The notes below the pieces were generated by a model, which saw only the letters and a list, made by a program, of their open reading frames with translations, was not told where the DNA came from and did no database searches. A stretch of 64,000 bases of DNA from Mucidula mucida (Eukaryota; Basidiomycota; Agaricomycetes; Agaricales; Physalacriaceae). The stretch covers positions 62,001-126,000 of the forward strand of contig JADNYV010000089.1 of assembly GCA_015501055.1 (NCBI GenBank), written 5' to 3'. This document shows, piece after piece, positions 23,907 to 36,854 of the stretch (the stretch's first letter is position 1; every line of letters begins with the position of its first letter). A program made the position numbers and the translations under genes.

Positions 23907-24157
23907 TGTTGGATCTCAAGAGGACTCGGACGACGAGGAGGAGAATGCACACAGTATATAGTCCAAATGTATGTAGTTTATATACTGTAAATATGAGGTG
24001 TATTAAAAGGGGAATATGGGGATCTAAGTAAGTAAATGAGTCAGTACGAGATGTCGGTGCAAACGGTAGCGGGTCGGTAGATACGGGAGCGGTTCGGTAA
24101 GTAAAGGAGCGGGTCCGTTGAGTAAGGAATAGCGAGTAGTCCGGCTTGTTATCAACA
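23907..24157 (-). repeat. 5' LTR of copia E
   Basis: 251 bp, followed by the target duplication CGCTT (24158-24162). Confidence 0.92.
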
Positions 24158-24162
24158 CGCTT

Positions 24163-27100
24163 TTTCTCCATCGTTCACTGCCCTCTTCATTGCGGTCATA
24201 TATTGCCTGGTTGTCCACTCTTCTTTGATTTCGATTTTCAATTTCAAGAGTACGCGAGATAGTGCTGAATGGACAAGGCCCATTGCTGCCGGATTGGACG
24301 GGATGTCAACGAGATGGACGGTTGCCTTCTCCGTCATTCTTGTTGTCCTCCACTTGGATTTGTGTTTCAGTTTCGGTCCACCCATCATGGAGCATCGGTG
24401 GCTCGTCATCCAGCGCATCCTCACCTGCCACCGTATCGACATTGGCCTTGCCTTCATCGTGAAAACCACCCGGACACCCGAAGCCGCACTTAGATGTAGC
24501 TCGACCAAAAGGGCTCTCAGTGTGGGGGTGATTGTCTAGGGGGGGTGGACGCGACTTGTGTAGAATCCGCATTGTCTTGGACTGGAGAGTGACAGGTGTC
24601 CCGACAGGGATATCGACGGGTCACATGTGCTGGTTCTCGCATCTACTTGCTCCCTCCATTGAAGTTTCAGAATTTACTAAGGCTATATCGGCGACCTCGA
24701 GCAGATAATATCAGGCAGAAATTGTTGCTTTTCTGGTAGCACAACCATTGCGGCGCTCATGGATGACCGTAGCGGATACGGAGGTAGATAAATTCGACTT
24801 GCAAGATAGCGCGTCCTCTATCTACATGCACCCTCCGGTCACGTTGTGATTCTCCGCGGAGGACAAGAAAAACTATCTGACGAGGATCCGTTCCAGCAGT
24901 TTGGAATTTCCCGACCCCGCCGCCCGCATGAGGCCGTCTCTAACCTCACGTCGAGCTTTGTTGATGTTATGTCCGCCCTCTTAAGAGTCCCTAAACAGCC
25001 GATGTTGATCCCGCCCCATCGGCGCTGTTGGCGCGCAGGAATGGCTGCACGGTACCAGTAAAGCTATACGGACTCGAACGGGACGCGTCGACCAATAATC
25101 AGTGATGCATGATCTCGGCTCGCAAGCACGTGTGGATATGTATACCTATACATTCGTAAGCGACCACCAAGAAATGAACGCCACATTGTACGTGGCTAGT
25201 CCACTTTTGGACACACGATTTTTCGTTCGTGAGTCTGCCACATTATGACTCCTCAATGGGAGAAATTGCTTACAAGTATACCGTTGATAGAAAGGTCTGG
25301 ACGCGAGCTCACACAGTGACACTACGGCCTCACAAGGTCGGTTGACCTAATTGGATAATGGAATATGTGAGATCAATGTCGAGTGAAACTCGCAATGGGC
25401 AACCTATGTCTAGTGAAGACTTTCAAGCGCGACGAGCAGGTCAGAAAGCGTGTCACGTTAATCCAGTCACTCCATATCATAATCACGTTACAGGTTTCCT
25501 TCCTGCCACCAATTGCTATGGTGCCACCCATTCTCTTTAGCGCTTCCGGCCTGGGCTCTTCTACACGTTCCTCGGGAACGGAACTCGTATCGACTTAGCA
25601 TCGACGCCAGGTCGGCGGTACGAAGGCCGTGCAGATATCAGCCTTATACTATGATTACCATTGGAAAGCAGTTATTCGACGGATTGCTTGTCCGACGAGG
25701 ACTCATTAGCAGACTCGTCGGCGGCTCCAATAAGCGCGCCGAGTTTTTGGGTATGTTCACATGTTTTTCAAAAGACTTACTCTGAACAGGACCTACTTTG
25801 ACTAGCATCCTGGCATCCAAATTCGCCCTCGGCTTTCCGGAAATCGCATGAGGCTTCCTTTTGTATTTCTGGATATATTTGCGTTGCGGAAATGGACGTT
25901 AGCATTCCTGCAGATGTTGATTGACGATGGGAGGAGAAATCGTGGATCAGAATGGTTTGGTACGTCGTCTGCTTTCACGCTGGCTTTTGAACTCACGGTT
26001 ATATAACAGGACTCCCTCATTCTCGCCAATATTTACGCGGTGGCAGCAGCTGATCGTCAGGTCGTCTCCGTCTTTTCCATTGTTCAAAGCCCTCTTCATC
26101 GGTGTCATATCCGTCGCATGTTCGTACACCGCTCGTCTCAATTCAAGAACTATCCGAGATAGTACTGAATGCACCAGCTCCGACACCATACCAATACCGT
26201 TAGGTCTCACAGGTTGTCGACGAGATGGACGTCAGCCTTCCTGCAGATATTAGAGTATGAGTATGAGTATGAGTTGGGGCTAACACTCCTGTCACATTTA
26301 TAGTTTCAGTCGTGCTTCCGCGCTCGCGTGTCCCGGCCACACGCTCGCGGTCACCACCACAGTGTCACATTTGAGTTGATGAAGGGGGGAAATCGTACAT
26401 GAGATAGCGCCCAGAACTTGGTACGTCGTCTGCTTTCAGTCTGCGTCCTTAAGATTAAGGATTATATAGCAGAACTTGCTCGCTCCCGCCAAAATACTGC
26501 GCAGCAGAGGCGATTGGCCACCAGCATGTCCGCCTCTTTTCCATCGTTCTCTCCATGTACATCATCCTCGTTCCTGGCAACGTATCGTCGCATATCCCAA
26601 TCCCTGTACTCGAGAATCAGAGTAGAGACATCCGTGTCATGCACGAACTCTTCAAGAATCTGCCGCGTCTCATGCAACGGCAAACTCTTCATTCCCTCTA
26701 GCGCCGCCGCCGCCTAACTTGACAGAAGGCTTGTCATCCTGTCCTTCACTTGGATTCGCGTGTCAATTTCGGTCCAGTCATCTTTAGCAACGGCGGCTCA
26801 GCATGCGGCCCAGACATCGGCTTCCGTGTTTATGAAGGCGAGCGGTGACCGCGCGACGATGGCTCGGGCGCGGCTGTGGGATGGCAGCGGCGGAGGGGTA
26901 ATTGAAGGGGTCATGCATGACCGTAGCAGATATGGAGGTAGAGAATTTTGTCTTACAAGACAGCGGGTCCGTCTATCCGCATCCACCACCTCACGCCAAT
27001 CATCCAACCCTCCGTGTTCGTCGTTCCAAAATCCGGATACTACTTGCGCGTTTGGATACGATGTCACTGTCGCCTAAACCTATATCATACAATCATCGTC

Positions 27101-27250
27101 TGTTTTGTCCATTGTCACGCCAGCGATGTTAATGGATACAACCCAGACGATTTGGTAGATACATGTATGTTCTCTCCTTGTAAGTCTGCCCTTGCGATGT
27201 TGTGTGCTAGAGTACCTCCTCTTCAGTATCACGTCCACGGGGGTTGGTGA
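24163..27250. repeat. Decayed multi-unit repeat region, right part
   Basis: Continues the region broken by element E. 24,163-24,540 matches the interrupted unit; 24,750-25,050 and 26,890-27,250 match parts of 1-780; 25,490-25,860 matches the modules at 16,190, 32,130 and 37,670; 25,920-26,700 holds two more intron-like units. A short GTATGA microsatellite sits near 26,256-26,275. No intact gene. Confidence 0.55.
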
Positions 27251-28619
27251 TCGTGGCGTTCGGTACTTCATTTTACAAACCTCTTTACAGGTACCGTTGA
27301 GTTGACGGATGATTGAAACTGTTGCTGTTTGTCCTGGAGACTATGAGCGCCTATTTAGTGTTGATCTCAACTGTCGGAATGTATGAGGCGAATTATCGAT
27401 CAAGAGCGGAAGAAGATCCACCTCAACCAGTCTCTTTCCTCGAAGAGGAGGTAATATCGCCCAGGACAACAGAGGCCCAAGCATATTCTGTGTCGACCGG
27501 AGTGACTGGATAAGAGCCATCGAGCAATCGTACCTCCAGCAGCTATAATGAATCTTTGGACCATCATGAGGACGATCCTACCAATTGCGAATCAATCCTC
27601 TTACTACTGCTACTCGTGACCGATGAATCGCTCAGCCTCCTGCCGTGCGCGCCGCTCGCGCTCTACATCTGTGTGGTTTCGCTGCATCGGTGTAGCGGGT
27701 TACTCTAAATGGGTGTTCCGATTAGCATAATAGCTTGCTAGTCCCAGCCCAGCCGTGCCACAACGACGGGGCAGTTGATGAGATGCCGGCGCTGAGAGTA
27801 CTGGCGGTCGTTAAACTGTCGAGAGGCGCGGCGGAATGCCCACATCTTTTGCCTCAGTTCAGCATAACGATAGCGCGGACCCTCTTAGTCCGTTCGATGA
27901 CTAGTTTCGCGGCAGCCGCCATGGGTTTTATTGTCCGATCTAGAGCATCCGTGCGTTGGCGGTGCATCAGGTGGTGATATCAGCGGAGACTGTTGAAGAT
28001 TTGTGCGCGCTCAAGGCCCTGGCGTTTGTGAAGGGCGTGAAGTTCCAGGATCTTTTGATGCAGTCCAGCATAAAGGCAGTGAATAGAAACAAGAGCTTAC
28101 CGCATCGCAAACATGGCCTCCGACGGCTTAGGTGTCGCCGGTCAACAATTGACTTCAGCCACCGTAGTCTCATTGTTGGATAACATATTGTATTACATAA
28201 CGAAAGGCGGGTGGAGCGGCGGGTGCACGAAGGATATATGCGACGTAGACGACTTAACGCGTCCGTTACATGACGGCACTACTGGGGACATAAGACAACA
28301 GAGAAAGAGGCGCGACCGCGTAAGACTGACCTGTATTCTCGGTAATCACCCAACCAAACGGTTCCTCATTTGCGAGCGAAAGCTTCACTTATTCCGATAA
28401 GCCCGTCCTCACGAAAAACGGCAACCGTTGGACGGTAGACATGATACTGCGAGAGGAATTCCGCGTGCCGTATAAAAACCGTAGGTCGCGATGGCCATGG
28501 GATACAGAGGGAAACGTTGGCGGTGTCTATGCCTCTTCGGCTGACCGCCTGTTGATGGGGAGAACCAGTGCGAACGAAACTGGTCCCAAGGTCAGTTTTA
28601 GATGCAAAGGTAGAGCACA
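27251..28619. other. No recognised gene
   Basis: Only short open frames. A frame at 28,441-28,740 reads through to the following repeat but has no known motif. I see no promoter, tRNA or transposon end here. Confidence 0.4.
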
Positions 28620-30085
28620 ATACGAACCGTTGGCTCAGAGCAGCACCAGCATTGCTGCGTCGATCAACTTTCCCGCCATGCCCGACCTTTTAAAAACGGC
28701 TGTCAGATTTCCGAGCAAAATCAAGGAGAGACCAGAATAATAAAATCAGAGTAAACAGGAAATTGGTCTCATGCGCAGTGCGTCGAAGTGAGCTGAGTTA
28801 TAGGTTTCATCACGGGAAGGTAGAAGACAACAACAGGACGAGGCCGAGAAACTCACTTTTATACTCTGCACCATGGTGCGAAGGGAGTATCAGTGATAGC
28901 CCTTCGAAAAGGAACGCGGGGCCGCCATGTATGATATGGGACAGATAAGCTATAACTGATATCAGATACGAAAGAAAGTTAGAAAGATGTGCGACTTAGA
29001 CGCCATAGCCACAACCCCATCAATTAAGTATCTTGCCTCGTTCCCGTATCGAAAACGTAGACTGAGCCCACAAAGATAGCAATTTGCAGCGCGACGGGGG
29101 AGTAAGAGTACTGCGTAGACAGCAAATGGTCGGGGCGGTCGGGAGTAGAAATCCATGTGTTGACCCGAATTTTGTAGTCTTTACGGACGAAGGGTACCAT
29201 ATCATCCATGATAGGTGTACGCTCAAGAGCCGTCGAGACATCCAGCGAAACTTTGAGGCTTCATAGTATTAGATAAGGCCGAATGTGTACGCATAGCAAC
29301 GTACAGAAACAAAGCATCTATCCGTGGTGGCCTCAGGATATACAGCGTCGAGCACTATCAGCGTCGGCCCACTCCAGAATCGGCATCGCTGACTATTGCA
29401 ATATTCGACTGAAGGCCTCGATTCTGGCATTACTGGTCGTCTCACGCTTCCGCCTCACGATTCCTGGAAGTGTTATTAGATGTCGCGAGAACGAATCGGC
29501 GTGACCTTTCCGGCGAAGCTTGGGGTCATGATAGAGTTAATCGAGGCAGGATAGGAGCCTCCGCAGATATAGCGTGGTCCTAGACGAGCACCGTCAAGGT
29601 CATATAAGCTCCTGCCTGACACGTCAACTACAAATAGAACCAGACGGTAAGTACACGTACGATGGGAAAACGTTTTTCACACATTGGAATCCGCGCTTGC
29701 ATCTCCCACAATCCAAAGTGTCTTGCGGTATATAGCTGCGATTCACGGATTACTGAAAGAAACATTAGATAGGCAACCATATACACTGGGCGCACGCACC
29801 ATCGGAAGAAGCGTCTCTATGCCGCGAATCAGACACACTACGAACCTTAGGCTCAGTGCAGCACCAGCATTCCTGTATCAATCGACTTTCCCGTCCTGCC
29901 CGACCTTTCAAAAACAGCTGTCAGATTTCCGAACATAAACATAAACAAGGAGAGACAAGAATAATAAAATCAGAGTAAACAAGAAGTTGGTCTCATGCGC
30001 AGTGCGTCGAAGTGAGCTGAGTTAAATATTCATCACGGGAAGCCAAAAAGACAACAACGGGGCGATGTCGTAAAACTCACTTCGA
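28620..30085. repeat. Direct repeat pair upstream of cassette 1
   Basis: About 240 bp at 28,620-28,860 recurs at 29,850-30,085 (shared 'ggtctcatgcgcagtgcg' and 'cagagtaaac'). The part at 28,950-29,500 resembles 34,440-34,990 ('cccgaattttgtag' / 'ccaaattttgtgat'; 'gtacgcatagcaacgtac'). These link the left border of cassette 1 to the left border of cassette 2. Confidence 0.6.
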
Positions 30086-30519
30086 TGATCTGCACCATGG
30101 TGTCCGCCATGAAGGAGGTAGGGCATGGAAGCAGCAGAGAGGTTCTTCGAAAGCGATATGGACTGGGGGCCGTAAAGCATCGACGGCGGCGTACCATGCA
30201 TAGCGTTCCAATACTGAGCCCCCAGCGCGCGCACTCTTTTACATGGCAAAAGCCAGGCTGGCTGCCAACAATTTCGTTTTATGATGTTGAGTCAATGGTG
30301 GTGATATTGCTAGGCGGCCAGTCGGTCGAAAGGCTCGATATTGTTAGCCGGTGTGTTGTCGCATTTCTGGGCGTTGGTGATGGTCATGGTAAGAGATGGG
30401 ACACCGGCCCGCAACTCCGCTGGCTTCCTCTTTTCCATGGTTAACGTCTACATACGCGTACAGACCCCGTCATACAATTTTCGCGAAAGCAACAACAAGG
30501 AAACGATATCTCTTCGCCG

Positions 30520-31348
30520 GTGAAGGCGTACATCGTATATATGGGTTCCGCAATATTAAATGACTGACAGTGATATAGTAAATGACCCCCCATAGGAGGA
30601 GAATGACGGCCAGGATGTCTCAATTTTCGTGGCAAGCAGAGAGCATTTCAATCTCAAAGGTGCTGTACATTTGCACCCATTTCAATGAAGCAGCTGTGAC
30701 GCGTCGCGTTGCGTCGTTCCACGTCAGACTCGGTCGCCTCCACCCTAGCAATCACATCTCTAGTCGACATTTCCTCGTAATTCATCACATTCTTCTCCTT
30801 CCCTGCGTAAACTGAAGGAGCGCGCAAGTCGCCCAAAGGCGAGAACTGACTCCAAGGTTTGTGGCGCTACAATAATCAACACTCATCAATATGTTTTGTA
30901 GACATACGTGAGCCGTTGATCCTCGAATTATCTACCAAGCCGCTTGTGTTCCTCTGCTGAGGCTTTCATGAGCTCGCCAAGCTGGCATTCACGATATTTT
31001 CAAGCACGAACGTACGCACGCCATCCTAAACCTAGGTACCTCTGCAACCGTGTGGAGGCTCGGCGCCGCTCCTCCCCGACAGCTTTGCTCGGCTAAAGAC
31101 ATTGTCAACGGCTCGTTATATCCGCAACCTCGACGAAGGTGTAGCTCGAATGTCTCATCCTGGCAACGTGACCGCGCCAAGGTAAAGTTCGCTACTTGCC
31201 CGAACACACACCCTACACATCGCCTTGGCTTTACCACCGTCATGTCCATGTGTGTTCGACGCCTCAGTCGTTTTGCGTTCTCTGCGTCGCGTATATAAGC
31301 ACTGATCATTTAGTCTAGTCGACATCCATCCCACTCCTCTCTACAAAC
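30520..31348 (+). promoter_or_regulatory. Upstream region of P1
   Basis: Conserved in front of all three secreted-protein genes. A TATA box (GTATATAAGC, 31,291-31,300) lies about 55 bp before the ATG, and a block at 31,080-31,260 (AAAGACATTGTCAACGGC, TCATCCTGGCAACGTGACCG) is almost identical before P2 and P3. The farther part (30,520-30,720) matches 46,400-46,620, the original far upstream part of P3. Confidence 0.65.
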
Positions 31349-31981
31349 ATGTTAGTCAAAGTCCTCTCCGTCTTAACACTATCCGCCGTCGCCCTCGCAG
31401 CCCCGGCCTTACATGCTCCACTCGAAGCACGCGCTGTGGCCAGAAGAGAATACTATGATCACAAGGACTACAAGGATAAAGACTACAAAGACACGGACTG
31501 CGACGACAAAGATAAAGACTACAAAGACACGGACTACAAGGACAAGGAGACTTGGGTGGTACGCATACAACCTATGCGCGTTTAACATTCTTGCTAACCC
31601 CGCCGTATTCAGAATTGGAATGACAAGCACGACGACTGGAAGGATAAACATGACGATAAGGACAAATACGACGGAAAGTACAGACGCAACAATGATAAGC
31701 ACGACGAGAAGTACAAGCACGATTGGAAGGACAAGTATGATGGGAAGGATAAACATGACGACAAAGAGAAGTATGAGAAGGAGAAGCATGATGACAAGTA
31801 CGATGGGAAGTACAAACGCACCGATGGGAAGGATAACGATTGGAAGGACAAGCACGACTGGGAGGACAAACATGATTGGGAGGACAAACATGATTGGGAG
31901 GACAAGCATGATTGGGAGGATAAGCATGACTGGAAAGACAAACATGACGGGAAGGATAAGCATGACGACAAGTACTACTAG
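31349..31981 (+). CDS. P1: secreted Asp/Lys/His/Trp-rich low-complexity protein
   Basis: Two exons, 31349-31558 and 31613-31981, with a 54-nt GT-AG intron of phase 0; 192 aa. Residues 1-18 form a signal peptide (VLSVLTLSAVALAA), and a dibasic Kex2-like site ARR at 31-33 would release a mature chain starting EYYDHKDYKD. The rest is almost only D, K, H, Y, W, E and G: DYKD-type units in exon 1 (strikingly like the FLAG epitope core), and KHDWED hexapeptide repeats (four in a row) near the C-terminus, ending HDDKYY. There is one Cys (DTDCDDK). No hydrophobic core, so likely disordered; Asp/His richness could bind metal or mineral surfaces, but that is inference. Paralogues P2 and P3 are nearly identical in exon 1 and intron position. 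Confidence 0.85.
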
Positions 31982-33912
31982 CCATGTTCGTCGCGCTCTG
32001 ACTTGTACCTATCTACTGTACCCGTACTTCGCTCTGCTCTAGGACTTTTCTTCCCCACGGACACCTTGTATTAACTTTCATTGATCGCATCGCATTCATG
32101 GTATGAACACGTCACGTTTTGTCACTTATCAGGTTTCCTTCCTACCACCAATTTGGTGTGTTCCCAATCTCTTTTGCGTCGTCAGCTCTTTGCCACCTCG
32201 TGCCCTAACGGAATACTCATTGACTTTGCACCGACGCTACGCTCGTATACTGTTCGTATATCATCCTGATACCATGATCCAATGGAAAGAATTCCTCGAC
32301 GGATTCTTTTTCCGACTAGAACCAATTCGCAGACTCGTTTCCTGCTCTAATCAAACCGCAGAATAATGGGTATGTCAACATCTTTACACCATGTTATGAA
32401 AAGGCTTACATACTCTGAACAGGACCTACTTTAACTACCATCATCCTGGCATCCACCACTTTCGCATCCGTGCTTCGAAAATCGCAAATGGATTCCATTC
32501 TTATTCCTGGATATACATAATTGTGTCGCCAAGATGGACGTTGCATTTCATGTAGGTACTATTGATTGGCGAATGCATAGAAATCGTACTTGAGAATAGC
32601 GCCGAGAACTGGGTACGTCGTCTGCTTTTGGCCTGCGCTTTTCTGACCGTCATGTATATTAGTAGGACGTGCTAGTTCCCTCTGCCTAAATACTGCACGG
32701 CGACGGCGGTTGGTTACCAGGTCGTCTGCGGCCTTTCCTGATCGCATGGTCGTATACTACCGCCCTTCTCTCGATTTCACCATTACCGCCAGGTCGGATG
32801 GAATATCGACGAGATGGGCGTTAGCCTTCCTGCAAATATCAATTCATGAAGGGGAAGAAGTACCAAATTAGAATGGCATACAGGAAATGGTACGTCGTCT
32901 ACATGCAGCTATGCTTTTCGAACCGAGGTTGTATGGCCAGACTTCCCCTTCTCCGCTCTAAATATCGTGCCACGGCGGCAGCTCCCAGGACGTCCGCGTC
33001 TTTTCCATCGTTCTCTCCATATGCATCGTTATCACCCTCGTTTGCTCGTACACCGCTCTCTTCCCCCCGATTCCAAATGCACTCAAGACAGTTCTGAATG
33101 GGGCATGGAAGGTACTCAATGCACCAAGTCGGGCGCGACATGCACATGCGGATCAACAGCTTGTCCGTCTGACAGGGCTCCGCGCGTATATCCACCTCAC
33201 CTCGAATAATGACGATCTCCCCAGATTTTCCGACCTCGCTGATTGTCTACGCGAACTCACCACCTGCATATGAATGCGCATTGGCTTGCCTTGTGCCGTC
33301 CAGCTCTGCTATGGAATGTCATAGGCGCCGTTCCGACAAGGCTCTATGTGTGCACGTTGTCCTTGTAGAGAGTCTGTATACGGAGTTGTGGTAGTCGTCT
33401 GTGCGCTTGGGCATAGCAGGTGGTCATACTTGGCTCTACTCGTCTAAAATCCGAGGCATGTTGGATCATAGCTCCAGAGACTTTCCGCGGCAACCATCAC
33501 GTCCTAGTGGCAGTCGGTGCCCACCGCCCTGTACATCGAGCCCCCTCGTGCCTTGCGCTCGACGGCCCTCGGTCGACCATACATCGACTCCAGGCCGTCC
33601 TGGCGTCCAGGATCGGTGGCGATGCCAACGAGTTTCGGTTGATCCTCTCAATCCTACTTTTGACATACCAGCATCGTGTACACTGGTTGATCCCTGATGA
33701 CCGCAGCGGACGGTTGTGCAGAAATCGTCTTAAAGGCAGCGAGTTCAGTGAACAGCGAACAGCCGTTGTGTTCGTATATTGGTCTTCGCGTACTCAACGA
33801 TCGATTTCCCGCCATGTCCTTAGTGATCAGTGCATATACAAAAATCTTTCGTACGAATACAGGTATCAGTACTACACTTTTTAATAGTTAATATCGAGTT
33901 TCTGACGAACAT
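31982..33912. repeat. Spacer between P1 and N2 (cassette 1)
   Basis: Homologous over its length to 37,499-39,335 between P2 and N3. It contains the P 3' region ('ctttcattgatcgcatcgcat'), the module at about 32,130-32,560, two intron-like units and a stretch at 33,380-33,700 in which the peptide IHRLQA(V/I)LAS...NEFRL is kept in both copies. Overall no intact gene. Confidence 0.6.
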
Positions 33913-34440
33913 CTACTGTATCGATAGGCGCAGCGCTGGCGGCGCCACATATAAATAAAGGGCAACGGCAGCTACAACAACAAGAAGAAGTACTGCAGGT
34001 ATACGATATGTATCGACTGCTTCGAATGCCCGCCTGGAATCGGAAACGACTTGGTCATCGAGCTCATTGGAGACATCAACCAGGCGTCGCGCGTATGGGC
34101 GTAAAATTTCTGTGAACTTTTTTTGGGGTAGGAAAGGGTTTTGAAGAAATATGACAGGTTCCTGAGAAAGCATCAACAGCGCAAGCAATAATTCTGGGGG
34201 TACCATATGCGTGATGTGCGCATCAAGATCGATATCCTCTCTCTGCAGGAATACTGCGGTGACATCCAGGATTTTTGGGGGTCGGGATCTTGGAGCACCT
34301 GGGAGAGGATATACTGGGAACCGGGCTGGCGGATAGGGATTACTGGTTGCATCGCGGGAGAGGCGTTCGAGGATCATTTTGATGTTCTCAATTCGGTTGT
34401 TGGTGTCAGACCACCAAAAGATCGGGACATTTAATGCACA
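33913..34440 (-). pseudogene. N2: C-terminal NLR fragment
   Basis: Matches the last third of N1: NRIENIKMILERLSRD, DAHITHMVPPELLLALLML and EILRPYARRL, ending with a hydrophobic tail (VLLLVVVAAVALYLYV) and a short basic end (RLSIQ). The match starts near 34,430; upstream the frame stays open to 34,686 but is unrelated repeat DNA. There is no NACHT domain. It lies tail-to-tail with P1, like N3 with P2. Confidence 0.8.
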
Positions 34441-36140
34441 CACGGTATGATACGGGGGGAGGAAAGCTAAGACTGATATTAGATACCGAAGAATATTAGA
34501 AAGAAGCGCGATGTACACGCTATAGCCACAGCCCCCGACAATTAAGATCTTCCGCATCGTTCCTATATCGAAAACGCGATGTGCACTGAGCCGACAAAGG
34601 TGGCGACTTGCAGCACGACGGCAGAGTGATAAAGTACAGTGATGTGACAGCAAATGCTTGGGGTAGAAATCCATGTGTCGATCCAAATTTTGTGATCATG
34701 ACGGACCAGTAAACGCGTTCGAAGCATCCAGCCAAACTTTATAGGGTTAGTCAAGGGCGAAAGGTGTACGCATAGCAACGTACGCAAACCAAGCATCTAG
34801 CCTTGGTGGCCTCGGCGTATACAACGTGAACTGGATGAGTACCATCAACGTCGGCCCACTCCAAGAATCTTCATCGCTGGGACTATTGCAATATTCAGCG
34901 GGAGGCCATGATTCTTGCAATACTGGTCGTCGATCAACGTGTCTCCTAGTATACGGCTCCGACTCACGATGACTGGAAGCTTTATCAGATACTAGGCGCG
35001 CACCAGGGTAAAAGCGTCAATGTAGCGGGAACACGCGTACGCCAGCGGTGGGATATTCGAACAAGGCATGTTACGCGGCTTACAACTTGACCCTATAAAG
35101 TCTGCAACGAAAAGGATGAGAACGAAGGTAGGAGAATCGACAGCGGCGTACCATGCTTAGCGGAGCACCAATTCCGCAAGACGCGCCCGTGCCGTCCATT
35201 TCGATAACACGAACTGTCATTTTTTGCATCTCCAAATCCACGAAGCCTGCCAGAGGTGCCGCTTCCTGCCGGGGCGCTGTCGAGCGAATGGTGGCGATAA
35301 ATCTGTTTTCCCTTTTCCGAGCGTATTGGGAGATAATAATGTGCTCATGCCAGAGGTTCATATTTCCTGGGCGGCGCGGCTCGTCGAAAGGCTCGAAAAT
35401 GCTAGCTGGCGTGTGGTCGCCTTTCTGGCCTGGCGTAACCTCCGGTCATCGTTGGTGATGGTGATGGTAAGAGAGGCAGTGACACCGACCCTGAACCTTC
35501 TCTCTTCCAACGATAATGATCTCGACGCGTACTCCGCCAAACAGTTCCTGCCGCAAGATTAAGAAAACAACAACATCTCATTGGCCAATGACTGGGAAGG
35601 CGCAGATTGTATGTATGATCTCTATTACATTTCACTGACGGTGATATTCGCTCGCTGATGCCACCAACTGTGAATGGCCACTCATGCATAGAATTTAACT
35701 CGGTTTCTGACGAGGATGTCGACCGGTAAAAACAACTTTCGTAGTCTTGCAAGCAGGCGCACGTTAAATTTTACGGAAATCGATGACAATGTGGCAAATT
35801 GACGCGACGCGTCGCGTCGCCCAAACCAGCTCGTCGTCCCCTGACAGATCCCCTTCTCCTCTCTCACCGCGTAAACTCTCGGACCGCGCGAGTCTTCTAA
35901 CATCAAGGATTACTTCCAAGGTTTGTGGCGCTATAATGATTCACAGACACTGATAGTAAACTTTTGTTCTGCATTACTCGAAGGATACATGCTCAACGAA
36001 AAACAGTCTATCCTTAGTTTCAGTACCAAGCGGCTTATCGTGCTCTGCTGAGGCTTGCATGAACGCGCCAAGGTAGCATTCGCGAGCTCTCAGATACACA
36101 TGACTACGTACTAGGGCTCGGCGTCTACGTTCGCTGACCC
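34441..36140. repeat. Duplicated region between cassettes 1 and 2
   Basis: 34,441-34,990 resembles 28,950-29,500; 35,100-35,560 resembles 30,090-30,480; 35,580-35,940 resembles the far upstream region of P1. No gene beyond short chance frames. Confidence 0.5.
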
Positions 36141-36854
36141 TCAACAGATTTTCTCGGCTAAAACATTGTCAACGGCTTGTTACATCCGCACCCTCGACGA
36201 AGGTGCAGCTCGAATGTCTCATCCTGGCAACGTGACCGCGCCAAGGTAAAGCTCGCTGCATGCCCGAACACACGCCCTACACATCGCCTTGCCTCGGTCG
36301 GTCGCCTCCGCCCAAGCAATTGCCTCCCTCGTCAACACTTCCTCCTAACCTATCACATTAGTCACGCTCAACCTAAGTCTCCCAAAAGCGAGAACTAACT
36401 CCAAGGTTTGTGGCGCTACAATGATGAACAGCGTGAGCCGTTTGATCGATCTATCCTCAAATCATCTACGTGTTCCTTTGCATGAGCGCGCCAAGCTGGC
36501 ATTCACGAGATATTCAAGCACGAATATGCGCACGCCATCCTAAACCTAGGTACCTCTGCAACCTCAGCGCCCACGTTCTCTCCGCCTTTCTCGGCTAAAG
36601 ACATTGTCAACGGCTCGTTATATCCGCAATTTCAATGGAGGCGTAGCTCAAATGTCTCATCCTGGCAACGTGACCGCGCCAAGGTAAAGCTCGCTGCATG
36701 CCCGAACACACTATACATGGCTTGACCATCGTCATGGCCATGTGTGCTCGACGCCTCAGTCGGTGTACCTTCTTGCGTCGCGTATTTAAGCACTGAACAT
36801 TTAGTTAACTCAATACTATCCTTCCCACTCCTCCAACAATCCATCTCTACCAAC
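36141..36854 (+). promoter_or_regulatory. Upstream region of P2, with a second truncated promoter copy
   Basis: The conserved promoter block appears twice: a truncated copy at about 36,150-36,300 that loses the TATA end, and the working-position copy at about 36,595-36,790. The TATA position reads GTATTTAAGC (36,782-36,791), one base changed from P1 and P3 (GTATATAAGC), which may weaken it. Confidence 0.6.

Larger units (their letters stand above)
18807..24157 (-). mobile_element. Copia element E, recently inserted, coding lesions
   Basis: 251-bp LTRs at both ends differing at about two positions; target duplication CGCTT at 18802-18806 and 24158-24162; primer site GGTTATGGGCCC (minus, 23906-23894) and polypurine tract beside the 3' LTR (plus-strand CTCCCCCTC at 19058). 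Gag is intact but pol has at least two single-base frameshifts and one TGA. The few LTR differences mean insertion is recent relative to copia A. Confidence 0.92.

Noticed and set aside
27960..28400. Possible protein gene around 27.9-28.4 kb
   Set aside because: Short frames on both strands without motif or start context; nothing supports coding.
31409..31985. Long minus-strand frames full of Val/Leu/Ile or Cys/His opposite P1 (also 36,915-37,502 and 57,713-58,113)
   Set aside because: They are reverse complements of the repetitive GAC/AAG codons of P1-P3; the sense strand has signal peptide, splice sites and TATA box, so the antisense frames are artefacts.
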